A stretch of 34,464 nt of DNA from an uncultured beta proteobacterium (GCA_903870065.1 CAIQBN010000572.1:1-34464), one strand, 5' to 3'. Positions 7,905 to 18,399 are shown, counted from the stretch's first letter. The notes: generated by a model from the letters alone, not told the origin. Made by a program: numbers and translations.

Positions 7905-10232
7905 ATGCCCGTTCAAGCGTTTACGCGCCACTGCGTTGCCGTGGCTGTGTTGCTTTGCTGCCTTACGGCAGGTGCGCAAACCAACGCTCCTACCGAACCT
8001 GAGGTCGAAAAGACCAACAAGAACAATTCTACCGATCCAAGCGCGGCGATCAAACCAGTGGCCCAACCAAAAAATGGTTCAGCCCAGGTCAACACTGCAC
8101 CCGAGCGTGCGAGTGAACCTACTCTGGGTCGTGTCGAAGTGATTGGTGCAAATAGCGAGACCGACCAACGCCGTGCGTCCACTGCTGCCAAGATCATCAT
8201 TGGCAAGGACGACATCGAACGGTATGGCGACAGTTCCGTCAGCGAGGTTCTCAAGCGCCTGCCTGGTGTGACGACGGGCGGACGCCCTGGGCGCGGTGGC
8301 GACGTCCGCATGCGTGGCATGGGCGGTGGCTACACCCAATTGCTGGTCAACGGTGAGCGCATGCCGCCCGGCTTCTCGCTGGACAATTTGACGCCCGACC
8401 AGGTCGAGCGAATTGAGGTGATGCGCGCTCCAACGGCTGAATTCGGCGCACGGGCGGTTGCCGGGACTATCAATGTCGTATTAAAAGAGGCACTCAAAAA
8501 GACCCTCAATGAAGTCCGGGTTGGCGCAGGTTTTGAGATTGGCCGCGCCTCCCCCAGCGCCTCGTGGACCCGCAACGACAAGTTCGGCGAGTCCGTTTCT
8601 TACACGCTCACGGCTTCCGTGAATCGCAGCAACACCCGCGATGAAAACGATACCCGCACCCGCTGGACAGACCTGTCGAGCGGCGAGCAGGTTCTTGATC
8701 AGCATGAAATCGGCTTCACTACCAGCGAACGTGATGGCGTTCACCTCAATGGACGTATTCAAGTTCCGCTTGCCCCTGGCGAAGTGATGATCCTGATGCC
8801 ATTTTTGATGGTGTCACAAAGCACTTCCGGTGGGTACGGCCAACTGGTGCAGCAGCCGGGTGGGACCATACCACCGCCGTTCGCCAGCTACAGCACTGTT
8901 GGTGAAAGCAGGTTCCGCTCCACACGTGGCAGCGCCCAATGGCAAAAAAGCTTGGGTGATGGCGTCAAAATTGAACTCCGGGGCGGTGTTAGCCAGGGCG
9001 CATTTGACAACCAAAGCAGTCGCAATGAGTACGACCTTGCAGGACTTCTCACGCGCCGCACCGATGACCAGTCCACTACCAAGGAAAACGGCTGGAACCT
9101 GACCTCAAAGGCATCCCTTCAACTGGAAAATGAGCACAGCATTGTTGGAGGACTTGAATTCGACAGTTCTACACGTCGCCAAAGTCGCACGACGCTTCAA
9201 GACGGATTGCCGATCCTCACCGAATTTGGTGAGGACTTGAATGCACGGTCCCTGCGAATGGCTGCCTATTTGCAGGACGAATGGAGCCCCACCAAACAAA
9301 TTTCTGCCTACGCAGGCTTGCGTTGGGAGGGCATAGAAACGCGCAGCGACAGCGATGTCTACCAGGTCAATAACCAGAGCAACGTGTTGACACCACTTTT
9401 GCACGCGACCTGGCGACCCGACGAAAAAAGCCGAAACCAATGGCGCAGCAGCCTTACACGCAGCTACAAGTCGGCATCATTGCAGGACTTGATCGCGCGC
9501 CCGTCGATATCAAACCGCTTCCCTAACGGGGCCAATGAAGTTGGCAGTCCTGACCGAGCCGGAAACCCCGGCCTGGCGCCTGAATTGGCACGGGGCTTCG
9601 AGATTGCCTATGAGCATTACTTGGAAAAAGGCGGCCTGATCAGTGCCAATTTCTTCTATCGCCATATCAGTGATCTGATTCGCAGCGTGGTGGCATTGGA
9701 AGACGTAACCTGGTCACCCGACAAACGATGGGTATCGCGCCCCCAAAACGTGGGCAATGCGATTGCACAAGGCATTGAGCTTGAGGCCAAGTTTCGCCTC
9801 GATGAAATTTGGTCCGACGCCATGGCGATTTCCTTGCGTTCCAATGTCAGCGTTTTCGATTCCCGAGTTGACAAAGTAACCGGACCCAACAACCGCCTGG
9901 AGGGCCAACCCCGAGGCAGCGCCAACCTGGGCGCCGACTATAAACTGCGCGCACTACCAATCAGCTTTGGGGCCAACGCCAATTTCACGCCCGCTTACGA
10001 TTTACAACTCAGTGATATCCAAAGCATTTCCGTCGGCACCAAAGTGGTAGCGGATGCGTTCCTGGTTTGGTTCATCAACCCCAACGCGCAACTGCGCGTA
10101 AGCGCCAACAATATGCTGCCACGTGATTACGCCACTAGCGTGAGCACGCTCAACGGTACCCAGCGCCAAACCAACGACAGTGCCAACCAATCCAACATCC
10201 GCTGGGGCGCCAGACTGGAATTGAAACTGTAA
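7905..10232 (+). CDS. TonB-dependent outer-membrane receptor
   Basis: A 775-residue outer-membrane receptor that would import a large nutrient (siderophore, cobalamin, sugar or similar) using TonB energy. It has a signal peptide (residues 1-24), then a low-complexity Asn/Lys/Pro/Thr linker to about residue 72. The plug domain follows, with GRVEVIG, SVSEVLKRLPGV, VRMRGMGGGYTQLLVNGERM and VERIEVMRAPTAEFG. The rest is a 22-strand-type barrel, with features such as LQDEWSPTKQISAYAGLRWE and NPGLAPELARGFEIAYEHY. The protein ends in LELKL and not the usual terminal Phe/Trp. There is no N-terminal signalling domain and no anti-sigma/sigma pair nearby. The substrate cannot be assigned. The stop lies 7 bp from the stop of the convergent gene. 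Confidence 0.93.
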   Translation: MPVQAFTRHCVAVAVLLCCLTAGAQTNAPTEPEVEKTNKNNSTDPSAAIKPVAQPKNGSAQVNTAPERASEPTLGRVEVIGANSETDQRRASTAAKIIIGKDDIERYGDSSVSEVLKRLPGVTTGGRPGRGGDVRMRGMGGGYTQLLVNGERMPPGFSLDNLTPDQVERIEVMRAPTAEFGARAVAGTINVVLKEALKKTLNEVRVGAGFEIGRASPSASWTRNDKFGESVSYTLTASVNRSNTRDENDTRTRWTDLSSGEQVLDQHEIGFTTSERDGVHLNGRIQVPLAPGEVMILMPFLMVSQSTSGGYGQLVQQPGGTIPPPFASYSTVGESRFRSTRGSAQWQKSLGDGVKIELRGGVSQGAFDNQSSRNEYDLAGLLTRRTDDQSTTKENGWNLTSKASLQLENEHSIVGGLEFDSSTRRQSRTTLQDGLPILTEFGEDLNARSLRMAAYLQDEWSPTKQISAYAGLRWEGIETRSDSDVYQVNNQSNVLTPLLHATWRPDEKSRNQWRSSLTRSYKSASLQDLIARPSISNRFPNGANEVGSPDRAGNPGLAPELARGFEIAYEHYLEKGGLISANFFYRHISDLIRSVVALEDVTWSPDKRWVSRPQNVGNAIAQGIELEAKFRLDEIWSDAMAISLRSNVSVFDSRVDKVTGPNNRLEGQPRGSANLGADYKLRALPISFGANANFTPAYDLQLSDIQSISVGTKVVADAFLVWFINPNAQLRVSANNMLPRDYATSVSTLNGTQRQTNDSANQSNIRWGARLELKL

Positions 10233-10239
10233 ATTGGCT

Positions 10240-11844
10240 TTATGCTTTTTTAGCGCTCTTGCCAAACACGCCCGTGCAGGCAAGGTGGGCGCTATCACTT
10301 TCTGGCAGCTTGACGCACACGCTGGTGAGCTGTGCGTGGAGTTTTTTCACGACAACTGAGTTTTTACCGTCGGCGTTCCACTTGTTCAACTGCAAGCCCA
10401 TTTTTTCAAGACTGCGGCGGTTGCGCTCATAAAAAGTCTCAGGTGCTGCATCGAGTTCACCAATCACCTGTGCTGCAGCTTTTTCGATCCGTTCGCTATC
10501 CTGCGGGGAGAGTTCGATCAGCTTGGCAACATATCCGCTGCCCCACTGCAGTCGGGTTGCGGGGCCAATTGATCCCGCATACGCCTTCTCGGCCCAATCC
10601 AGGGATGCCACCTTGTCGCCGCGGCGTTTGGCATTGGATGCTAGGACCAGCATGTGGTAGTAGGGCGACACAGCCTTGGGCAACTCCGCTTTGAGCATGG
10701 TGTCGGAGGCATCAAGAAGCCCCACTTCACTGAGCAAATGGGCAGCCGACGGAATCACAGCCTGACGTTCATACTTGTCGGTGCTGGTCTGATCCGCCTT
10801 GGCAACAGCGCCTTGCACCTGCGTCAGAAGTTGCTCCGAGACATCGGTCTTCCCGCCCTTGGGCCGGTCCATCAAGGCGACCGAGACCTTGGCTTGCACG
10901 GCGCCGAGTTGGTCTGCCTTGGACAGGGTCTGGTCGGTGGACAATCGGTCCAGTGCCGCATTGATGGCCAAGACCAGTTCGGCGCGTTGCGGGCTCGATG
11001 CAGGAGTCAATGCAGCAACCAGTTCAGTTGCGTAATTGACCAAGATATCCGCGCTTGCACGCGCAAGGACCGCATCAGCCATCAGCTTTTGCACAGTAGG
11101 TAGCGCCAGTGATTGATCCAGTCCAGCGGACTTTTCCTGGGCTGCCATCACGACGCCCCTCAGCAGTAATCGCATGGCGGCGTCCTGGTATTGCTGCGGA
11201 CATAGTTTGGCAAGCTGCACCACCGTGGGCGCAACATCCTTCTTCTCTATCAACTGGGACTCATCCGTGTCCCATGCATAGTAGGCCAACATATTCCAGG
11301 CATCGGCTGACATCACCGATGCGCTGCCACCCGCAGTCGCGGCCAGAGCAGCTGTGAGAGTCGCCTTGATTGGCTGTGTTGCGCTCATGCCCAATTTGAG
11401 CACTTGCATGTATTGCGCAGCATCCACCTCGCCGGGCAGGCGTGTCAACTCAGTGCCATCGGGTTTAAACAAAATCGTCGTCGGATAGCCCCGCACTTTG
11501 AACTGCGTTCCCAACTTTTGGGCGCCAGGCGTATCGCCGTCCAAATAAACCGGAATAAATCCCTTGCTGCGCTCAACAAAGTCAGGTCGGTTAAAAACAG
11601 TTGCCTTAATTTGATTGCAGGGCGGGCACCAAACCGCACCCCAATACAAGAATACTGGCTTGTTTTCAGCCTTGGCACGGATAAAAACAGCGTCCAAACT
11701 CGCCCCATCGGGCTTCACCCAATCAATGCTGGCATGAGCCAACGCAGCGACTGGCGCCGCGGGCACGGCTACAGCAGTGTCTGGCGCCTTGGAACACGCG
11801 GCGGCCAGCACAGAGAGGGCGACAAGAAAATAGAGACGTGTCAT
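10240..11844 (-). CDS. Thioredoxin-domain lipoprotein with long helical C-terminus
   Basis: A 534-residue exported protein. An N-terminal signal sequence ends in a lipobox-like LAAAC (Cys17), so it is probably a lipoprotein. The thioredoxin fold covers about residues 40-150, with the redox pair CPPC (73-76) inside YWGAVWCPPC and the cis-proline motif GYPTTILF. The remaining 380 residues are Ala/Leu/Lys-rich and helical, TPR-like in flavour, with no motif I can name. It probably acts as a periplasmic thiol reductase or chaperone. The ATG at 11844 was chosen; an in-frame TTG lies 9 bp upstream. There is no strong ribosome binding site. Confidence 0.85.
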   Translation of the reverse strand: MTRLYFLVALSVLAAACSKAPDTAVAVPAAPVAALAHASIDWVKPDGASLDAVFIRAKAENKPVFLYWGAVWCPPCNQIKATVFNRPDFVERSKGFIPVYLDGDTPGAQKLGTQFKVRGYPTTILFKPDGTELTRLPGEVDAAQYMQVLKLGMSATQPIKATLTAALAATAGGSASVMSADAWNMLAYYAWDTDESQLIEKKDVAPTVVQLAKLCPQQYQDAAMRLLLRGVVMAAQEKSAGLDQSLALPTVQKLMADAVLARASADILVNYATELVAALTPASSPQRAELVLAINAALDRLSTDQTLSKADQLGAVQAKVSVALMDRPKGGKTDVSEQLLTQVQGAVAKADQTSTDKYERQAVIPSAAHLLSEVGLLDASDTMLKAELPKAVSPYYHMLVLASNAKRRGDKVASLDWAEKAYAGSIGPATRLQWGSGYVAKLIELSPQDSERIEKAAAQVIGELDAAPETFYERNRRSLEKMGLQLNKWNADGKNSVVVKKLHAQLTSVCVKLPESDSAHLACTGVFGKSAKKA

Positions 11845-11915
11845 GTCGGTCAAACATAAAAAAGAAAACCCGGATTGTGCTACGGTTTAACTCTGACTGG
11901 TGCACATTAACCCGC

Positions 11916-14060
11916 TCAGAAGGTTTCCCAGTCTTCTTCCGGAGCAGCGGATGCCTTCTTGCCTATAGGCAGCGGCCGTGTTGCGGGCGAGGGTAAAGTG
12001 GAGACCAGCGCTTTAGACGGGCGCATCGGTCTTGCCGTCGCCATCAGCGGACTCATTTTGCGCGCCGGTCGGTGTGCAGGTTGCGCACGGCTCAAGCCGC
12101 TGCTGGACGGCTGGTGAACTGACGTTCGTGCACTCCCGGCTACTTTAAAGACCGCCACAACCTGTACCAAATCCTGCGCCTGCGACTTCAGACTTGATGC
12201 CGCCGCAGCCATTTCTTCAACCAGTGCTGCATTTTGCTGGGTCACCTGATCCATCTGCGAAACAGCTTCACCGACTTGCGAGACACCCAGACTCTGTTCG
12301 CTGCTGGCAGCACTGATTTCTCCCATGATGTCCGTCACTCGGCGAATGCTGTCCACGACCTCGGTCATGGTGATTCCAGCTTGATCGACCAATGCCGTGC
12401 CATGTTCGACTCGTTCGACGCTGGCATTGATCAGCAGTTTGATTTCCTTGGCGGCGTCGGCAGAACGACCGGCAAGTGAACGCACCTCACTGGCGACCAC
12501 GGCAAACCCACGCCCCTGCTCCCCTGCGCGGGCCGCTTCGACTGCCGCATTGAGAGCCAATATATTGGTTTGAAAAGCGATACCATCAATTACGCTGATG
12601 ATGTCGGCAATTTTCTTGGAACTATCGTTAATGTTGCGCATGGTTTCAACGACCTGTCCAACCACTGCGCCCCCTTTCATGGCGACACTGGACGCGCTCA
12701 AAGCCAACTGGTTTGCCTGGCTGGCGCTATTTGCGTTTTGCTTGACTGTGTCACTGAGCTGCTCCATGGAGGCGGCCGTCTCCTCCAACGAACTGGCCTG
12801 ACTCTCGGTCCGCGCCGAAAGGTCGTGATTGCCGGATGCAATTTCTGCACTGGCCGTTGCAACGCCTTCGGATCCCTGCCGAACCTTGATCACCACTTGG
12901 GCCAGGTGGTCCCGCATTCCAGACAAGGCTGACATCAGCTGGCCCAACTCGTTATTTCCCCGAACCGGTACTTCCGCTTCCAAATCGCCATTTGCCACGG
13001 CACGCGCGACCAAAACAGCCTCCTGCACCGGGGTTGTGATACTGCGCACAAAAAATACCGCCAACGTGATCGCGGCGACCAAGCACGTGAACAAAATGGT
13101 CAACACCGCATATTGCGTGTGTCGCAATGCCCCCACACGATGATCCATGGCCTCAGTCAGCGTGCGCATTGCCGTTGCGTTGAATTCAAACAATCCATCG
13201 ATGGTTCGCGTGAATTCATCGAAATACTCGGTCGCCGGCATCTTGATTTCACTCGCACTGATCAAGCTCTGGTCAGCCAATACCAGGGCCTTGTCCACTG
13301 CAACACGTCCGCTCTCTGCCCTGACTTCCAAGGCTGCCTTTATTGCCGGATTGACTGCAGATGCCTTTTTCAGATTGCGAAACATATCACCCTGTACCTC
13401 GCGCGCTCTCTTCTGCAAGGCCTGCAATGTGGCGCGGCCTTCAGGTGGCACACTGCCCTGACTTAAAAATCCACTGCCCATGGCGCGCATGATGCCTAAA
13501 TTTTCTGCCAGCCAAGGCATATTGACCAACGAGGCCTGAATCAGAAAGTAGGTGTCGGCGTCGGGGTCCAGACTCAATCCATATTCATCGAGCATCTCTT
13601 CACTCAGGAGCAATACGCCGCCTATCAACTGGGTGTGCAGTTTTGTGCTCTCGGGGGTCTTGAGCTGGCGCGTGGCAACACCTTGTTCCAATTGGGTCCA
13701 GGACTGTCGAAGTTCCTTCCAATGGGCCATGGTTGCACCGGATGCTTTCGCGCGGTCCATCTCGGCATCGAGCGCGTCCATCGCCTGCACCAACTTGTCG
13801 CGCAGTGCCGGCCGCCGCTCAGCGAGAGCTTCATTTCCGCTCAACATACCAGCGGACATTCCACGGTGCGTTTGGGTTAACTGAACGACTTTGTTAAGAA
13901 CCACCAGTGACCCACCACCCTGTGCTTCCCTTTTTGCTACATCAATATCTGAGACCAATCTAGTCAGGAAGAGGGTTGATGGGATCAACACCATGATCAA
14001 GGCGATGATCCCCAATGCAACGAATTTGTGCGAAAGATTGAGCCGATGTAATAGTGACAT
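11916..14060 (-). CDS. Methyl-accepting chemotaxis protein with NIT-like sensor
   Basis: A 714-residue chemoreceptor. TM1 is at about residues 13-36. A large periplasmic helical region follows, with [18 protein letters not shown], which resembles the nitrate/nitrite-sensing NIT domain. TM2 is at about 315-340, then a HAMP domain (SITTPV to about 395) and the cytoplasmic signalling domain with the invariant hairpin tip [21 protein letters not shown] Pro/Ser/Arg-rich linker leads to the C-terminal EDWETF, the tether that binds CheR/CheB in other receptors. The ATG at 14060 has a strong GGGAGAGGGG site; a 17-codon extension is rejected. It is divergent from the histidine kinase gene. No che genes are in view. 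Confidence 0.93.
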   Translation of the reverse strand: MSLLHRLNLSHKFVALGIIALIMVLIPSTLFLTRLVSDIDVAKREAQGGGSLVVLNKVVQLTQTHRGMSAGMLSGNEALAERRPALRDKLVQAMDALDAEMDRAKASGATMAHWKELRQSWTQLEQGVATRQLKTPESTKLHTQLIGGVLLLSEEMLDEYGLSLDPDADTYFLIQASLVNMPWLAENLGIMRAMGSGFLSQGSVPPEGRATLQALQKRAREVQGDMFRNLKKASAVNPAIKAALEVRAESGRVAVDKALVLADQSLISASEIKMPATEYFDEFTRTIDGLFEFNATAMRTLTEAMDHRVGALRHTQYAVLTILFTCLVAAITLAVFFVRSITTPVQEAVLVARAVANGDLEAEVPVRGNNELGQLMSALSGMRDHLAQVVIKVRQGSEGVATASAEIASGNHDLSARTESQASSLEETAASMEQLSDTVKQNANSASQANQLALSASSVAMKGGAVVGQVVETMRNINDSSKKIADIISVIDGIAFQTNILALNAAVEAARAGEQGRGFAVVASEVRSLAGRSADAAKEIKLLINASVERVEHGTALVDQAGITMTEVVDSIRRVTDIMGEISAASSEQSLGVSQVGEAVSQMDQVTQQNAALVEEMAAAASSLKSQAQDLVQVVAVFKVAGSARTSVHQPSSSGLSRAQPAHRPARKMSPLMATARPMRPSKALVSTLPSPATRPLPIGKKASAAPEEDWETF

Positions 14061-14161
14061 AGCGAATCCCCTCTCCCGTGGCGGTACGCCTGCAGAATAC
14101 ATGCGTACCATCCACCTGTTTTTATATCTTGCGTCAATTATTCAAATCGACCTAACATTTG

Positions 14162-14183
14162 TGGATGACCCTTTTCACATCCA
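14162..14183. promoter_or_regulatory. Inverted repeat between MCP and histidine kinase genes
   Basis: TGGATG (14162-14167) and CATCCA (14178-14183) form a dyad with a 10-nt spacer in the 180-bp divergent promoter region. It could be an operator shared by the MCP and kinase genes. The arms are only 6 bp, so chance is possible. Confidence 0.25.
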
Positions 14184-14240
14184 GGTTTTCTAGCCAACGC
14201 TAGGGCGCAAAATTTTCCACCATCCAAAAAAGCGTCACAC

Positions 14241-16721
14241 ATGCGTTTAGGCCATGGATATCAGTCAAATTCGGCGCTGGGCGGCATTTGGAAATTATTC
14301 TCCGCGCTGACCTTTGTAGTGTGCTTTGCATCCCGTACACTGGCCGCCCCGGTGCAGGAGGTCACGCAGGTTGGCCTTGACCGCGCGAGCATTTCGCTCT
14401 CGAACACCGCCTATGTGTTACGCGATCCATCGCAAGCAATCCAGCTGGCCGAGCTTGTTGTCCCTGGCGCATCCGAAAGGTTCCAACCTGGCAATCTGGA
14501 CGTGGGTAGCCAACATGCAGCATTCTGGGTTCGGGTTCGGCTGCACAACATTGAACAGAACCCGACAGTTTGGTGGCTTGATACCGGCAACCACTATTTA
14601 CCCGAACTATCTGTCTTCTCCGTCGACGGCAGCGGGCGTTTCCTGCAACAGTCAGCGGGTGCGAATCGTGCCTTCCATGACCGTCCGCTTTCGACACCTA
14701 ATTTTGTCTATCCCGTTGCGCTGCCGGCCGGCAAGACAGTTGATGTATTTGTCAGGGCAAGCACCCGCGGCATCCTCAGCCACACACTGGATTTGAAACT
14801 GTGGCAGCCCGATGCCTACAGGGCATACATTCGCCACGTTGAAGTGCAGTGGTTCCTTTTCCTGGGAATTTCGCTCGGCCTGGCCTTGTTCAACCTCTTC
14901 TTGTACTTTTCGTTACGCGACAGCAATTACCTGATTTATGTTTCCACCGTTGTCGCGCAGGTCTGGCGAACCAGCGACAACGGCATCGCCTATGAGTACT
15001 TCTGGCCCGACTTTCCTTTCTTTGAGCAGGTGCTATCGCGCGGCCTGTCAATGATCGCCGTGGTCGCAGTCACGCATCTATTTGTTTTCCGCTTCATGGA
15101 GCTGCACTTGCAACGACCGGTGCTGTACCGGCGACTGAATTTCGTACAGTTTGCCATTGCCGTGCTGATCCTGTTTGCCATGAGCAGCGTTTACACCTCG
15201 TCTGTGGTACCACTACCCTTGTTTGGTATTGCCCAATTACTTTTTGTACTGGGTATCGTGTGTTATGTGGTTGTCGCGTTATTCATCCTGGCCAACAGTG
15301 CGTGGCGCGGCAATCGGCGTGCGCGATCGTTACTGGTTGCGTTTTCGCCCCTACTGATTCTGACCGGCGTGGTGGTTCCACTTTTGGGCTTGCTCAAAAT
15401 TGACGTCAACTGGACAATTCCCCCAATGATGCTCGGTGCGGCCATAGAGATGATCCTGATGTCCCTGGCGCTTGCTGACCGTTTGAACGAGGCGACACAG
15501 GGCAAGGAGCAGGCGCAACGTGCCCTGGTGGTGGGTCTGCAACGCAAAGAACGCGAACTTGAGTTGCGGGTCGAGCAGCGCACACAAGATTTGGCCCATG
15601 CCAATGAGGCATTCCAGGGCATTCTGGAGAACGCACAAGACGCGGTGGTGATTACCCACCATCGCGGGCAAATTACCCACTGGAACAGGCAATCCGAACT
15701 GACCTTTGGCTGGAGCCGTGAACATGCGCTGGGACGGGATTTCTCCGCTCTGGTATTTCCACACCACCAAGTACCAGCACAGGTGACATACATGCTGACG
15801 CAAGATCACCACATGGCATGGCGCGAAGCCCCGCGCATCGAGACGGTGGCGCTGCGGCAGGACGGCACCGAATTCCCGGTTGAGTTGTCTGCTACTGCGA
15901 TCAAGGTGGATGACCAGGTCGAGTTCAGCTTTTTTCTGCGCGACATCACACAACGGCGCCAGGCAGATGCGGAAATTAGGGCATCGCTGGCGCGCCAAAG
16001 GGAACTGGTTGAGCTTAAATCGCGATTTGTGACGATGGCGTCGCATGAATTTCGAACACCATTGACCACGATTTTCTCGTCAACCGAATTACTGCGCTTT
16101 TACAGTGACCGTTTACCCCCGGTTGAGCGTGATGGCCTGTACCAGGCGGTTGAAAACTCGGTGCAACGCATGACGCAGATGCTGGACGATTTGTTGTTAA
16201 TCGGCAAAAGCGATGCCGGTATGCTGGAGTACCAACCGGCTTGGATCGATCTGCTGGGGTTTTGCGAGTCACTGGTCAAAGAAATCGGCGCCGGGCTGTC
16301 CGAGGTATCCGGCAGAGATCAGGTGATTGCGCTGCATGTGGCGCCAGCGATTGGCAGTGCGCGGCTCGATCCCAAACTCATGCGGCATATTTTTTTGAAT
16401 TTGCTGTCCAACGCGCTCAAGTACTCGCCGAACGGCGCGCAGGTCGACTTTGAGGTCGATGTGCGCGGTGACAACATCGAATTCATGGTGGCTGACCAGG
16501 GAATCGGTATTCCCGAAGCAGATATTGCCAGCGTATTTGATCCATTTTCCCGCGCCAGCAACGTGGGCGATATTGCGGGAACCGGACTGGGTCTGTCGAT
16601 TGTCAAGCGCGCGGTCGAACTACAGGGCGGAACCCTTGCGGTAAAAAGCACACTGGGTGTGGGTTCACGCTTTTTTGTCAATCTGCCCATCGACCATGCT
16701 GGCCAACCCGGCGAAGCTTAA
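14241..16721 (+). CDS. 7TMR-DISM / PAS sensor histidine kinase (orphan)
   Basis: An 826-residue membrane sensor kinase. In order: a signal peptide (about 1-35), a periplasmic 7TMR-DISM extracellular beta-sandwich (about 45-190, with FWVRVRLHN and WWLDTGN), seven transmembrane helices (about 200-410, starting VQWFLFLGISLGLALFNLFL), a coiled coil (about 420-455), a PAS domain (about 455-580), HisKA with phospho-acceptor His602 in MASHEFRTPL, and HATPase_c with NLLSNALKYS (N box), DQGIGIPEAD (G1) and GTGLGLSIVK (G2). There is no receiver domain, and no response regulator gene is adjacent, so it is an orphan kinase. DISM domains are thought to bind carbohydrates or similar small molecules. Confidence 0.94.
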   Translation: MRLGHGYQSNSALGGIWKLFSALTFVVCFASRTLAAPVQEVTQVGLDRASISLSNTAYVLRDPSQAIQLAELVVPGASERFQPGNLDVGSQHAAFWVRVRLHNIEQNPTVWWLDTGNHYLPELSVFSVDGSGRFLQQSAGANRAFHDRPLSTPNFVYPVALPAGKTVDVFVRASTRGILSHTLDLKLWQPDAYRAYIRHVEVQWFLFLGISLGLALFNLFLYFSLRDSNYLIYVSTVVAQVWRTSDNGIAYEYFWPDFPFFEQVLSRGLSMIAVVAVTHLFVFRFMELHLQRPVLYRRLNFVQFAIAVLILFAMSSVYTSSVVPLPLFGIAQLLFVLGIVCYVVVALFILANSAWRGNRRARSLLVAFSPLLILTGVVVPLLGLLKIDVNWTIPPMMLGAAIEMILMSLALADRLNEATQGKEQAQRALVVGLQRKERELELRVEQRTQDLAHANEAFQGILENAQDAVVITHHRGQITHWNRQSELTFGWSREHALGRDFSALVFPHHQVPAQVTYMLTQDHHMAWREAPRIETVALRQDGTEFPVELSATAIKVDDQVEFSFFLRDITQRRQADAEIRASLARQRELVELKSRFVTMASHEFRTPLTTIFSSTELLRFYSDRLPPVERDGLYQAVENSVQRMTQMLDDLLLIGKSDAGMLEYQPAWIDLLGFCESLVKEIGAGLSEVSGRDQVIALHVAPAIGSARLDPKLMRHIFLNLLSNALKYSPNGAQVDFEVDVRGDNIEFMVADQGIGIPEADIASVFDPFSRASNVGDIAGTGLGLSIVKRAVELQGGTLAVKSTLGVGSRFFVNLPIDHAGQPGEA

Positions 16722-16743
16722 CAAGCAACTGCGTTAATACGCA

Positions 16744-18384
16744 TCAACTGGAATTTTCTGCAGGTGGCTTTGCCGGCGCTGGATACCAGCGAGAACGCGG
16801 AACCCACTTGGGCGTCGACGGATCGTCCACGTATTGCGGTGACATCATCTGCACGCCATATTCGTTGAACACATCCTGAATGTGGGCATGCAACGCACTG
16901 AGCACCACGGCGCGCGGAACTGTCTCGGAAGGAAGCGCGTGGCAAAACAATTGGTACTCGGGGTACCAATCCGACAAAGCAGTTTGAAGCACCTGGGGTG
17001 GCGGGTCTTTCAGGACACCCTCGGTGCGAAGCGCCGCCTGCTCCAACATCGCATGCACCTGCCGCCAAGGAGTGTCATAACCAATCGTGACTTTGACTCC
17101 AAGCACAAAGCCATCACCCTGGACAGCGCGCGAATAATTCCTGACGGTGCCACCCAGAATCGTCGCATTCGAAATACTCAATTCTTCACCCAAGGCTGTG
17201 CGAATGCGCGTCGTAAACATTCCCAGGTCCACTACAGAACCATCCTGATCAGACACACGCACAAACTCGCCCTTGCGGTAAAACCGCCCGTACGTCAGGA
17301 TCAGTCCACTGGCCGCCTGCCCAACCAGACTTGAAGCGCCCAGCGATAACATCAAGCCCAGCAAAACAGACAATCCTTTAAATGCTTCAGTTTGCGATCC
17401 AGGCAAATAGGGATAGGCCATGGCAAGTGCAAAAAGCCACACCATCACCTTGGTGATGCGGCGCGTGGGAGTGGCGATGTCAGGGTCCACCCAATTTACC
17501 TGGATCTGCCGGTTTCGTACTTGTGTAAAAAAGCGGTCGGTCGCGCGGGTTGCCAAAAATGCAAGGTAGAAAATCAGGACCGCGGCCAGCAAACCGGGCA
17601 GGGAGCCAGCTGTCGCCTCCAGCATGCGAAATATCAATTCAACCAACACGTCATTGAGCGTCTCGCCCCAGGCCCGGGTGAACGCAAAGCAGCGCAGCAC
17701 AAAACTCAACCACTCCACCACCAGCACAAGCACCAGAACACGAAACACCAACAGCAGAAGCAAGTGCGCACCGTAGCTCAGGCGGTCTTGGTGCAGACCG
17801 TGCAACCCAGCAAGTCGAAATCGTTCGGTTTGTGTCGCGGTTGCCGTGATCAGGTGGGTCAGTAGTGCCCGTCTGGCCTTGGAGCTGAGCCACACCAACG
17901 CAGCGGCGGCAGCGGTAGCCAGTGCGGCGAGTCCTAACGCACGGAGCAGGCTCTCCAGACTGCGACTCTCTTCACTTTCCGCGATTGCACGCCTCAATAC
18001 CGTAGCGCTGTGATCAGCGATTTGCTGCAAGGTATCCTCGCGCTGAGGATTCAGGTCAGCGGGGGTCACCACAAAACTGGTTGCGCCATCAATACGGATT
18101 TGAAAGCCAAACAAATCGCCTTGCACCGTTACGATGTGGTCGCCACTCAACGCGAGTTGGTCCACGATTCGGGCGTGGGCGCGCTTGGCCCGGTCGCTGG
18201 CCGAGATTCCCATCAATGCACTGCGAAAAGTGAACACCTTGCGATGAAAGAAAACCAGTTCCTGCGACTCCAGCGCCGCTGGACTCGCAGCGACCACCGC
18301 GCCGCCAACCGGCGCGGGAAGCACTTCAGCGCTGACCAGGATCGGAAATACAGCGAATAGCAGAGCAAAAAGGATGCGACGCAT
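16744..18384 (-). CDS. MscS-family mechanosensitive ion channel
   Basis: A 546-residue inner-membrane channel of the MscS family, longer than E. coli MscS (286 residues). A signal peptide (residues 1-19) and a periplasmic domain of about 120 residues come first. Several membrane helices follow, then the pore-lining helix GLSVLLGLMLSLGASSLVGQ with its Gly/Ala pattern, and the MscS beta domain (FYRKGEFVRVSDQDGSVVDLG, ISNATILGGTVRNYSR). The Pro-rich tail is polar. It probably releases solutes on hypo-osmotic shock, though the large N-terminal part suggests extra regulation. It converges with the kinase gene (22-bp gap) and is divergent from pncC. There is no Shine-Dalgarno sequence; a palindrome sits just upstream of the ATG. 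Confidence 0.92.
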   Translation of the reverse strand: MRRILFALLFAVFPILVSAEVLPAPVGGAVVAASPAALESQELVFFHRKVFTFRSALMGISASDRAKRAHARIVDQLALSGDHIVTVQGDLFGFQIRIDGATSFVVTPADLNPQREDTLQQIADHSATVLRRAIAESEESRSLESLLRALGLAALATAAAAALVWLSSKARRALLTHLITATATQTERFRLAGLHGLHQDRLSYGAHLLLLLVFRVLVLVLVVEWLSFVLRCFAFTRAWGETLNDVLVELIFRMLEATAGSLPGLLAAVLIFYLAFLATRATDRFFTQVRNRQIQVNWVDPDIATPTRRITKVMVWLFALAMAYPYLPGSQTEAFKGLSVLLGLMLSLGASSLVGQAASGLILTYGRFYRKGEFVRVSDQDGSVVDLGMFTTRIRTALGEELSISNATILGGTVRNYSRAVQGDGFVLGVKVTIGYDTPWRQVHAMLEQAALRTEGVLKDPPPQVLQTALSDWYPEYQLFCHALPSETVPRAVVLSALHAHIQDVFNEYGVQMMSPQYVDDPSTPKWVPRSRWYPAPAKPPAENSS

Positions 18385-18386
18385 AA

Positions 18387-18399
18387 ATCACATTGTGAT
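18387..18399. promoter_or_regulatory. Palindrome abutting the mscS start codon
   Basis: ATCACA-T-TGTGAT lies 2 bp upstream of the ATG of the MscS gene, where a ribosome binding site would be expected. The half-sites resemble CRP/FNR-family TGTGA but in inverted order and too close together for that family. An unknown repressor site is possible; chance cannot be excluded. Confidence 0.25.
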
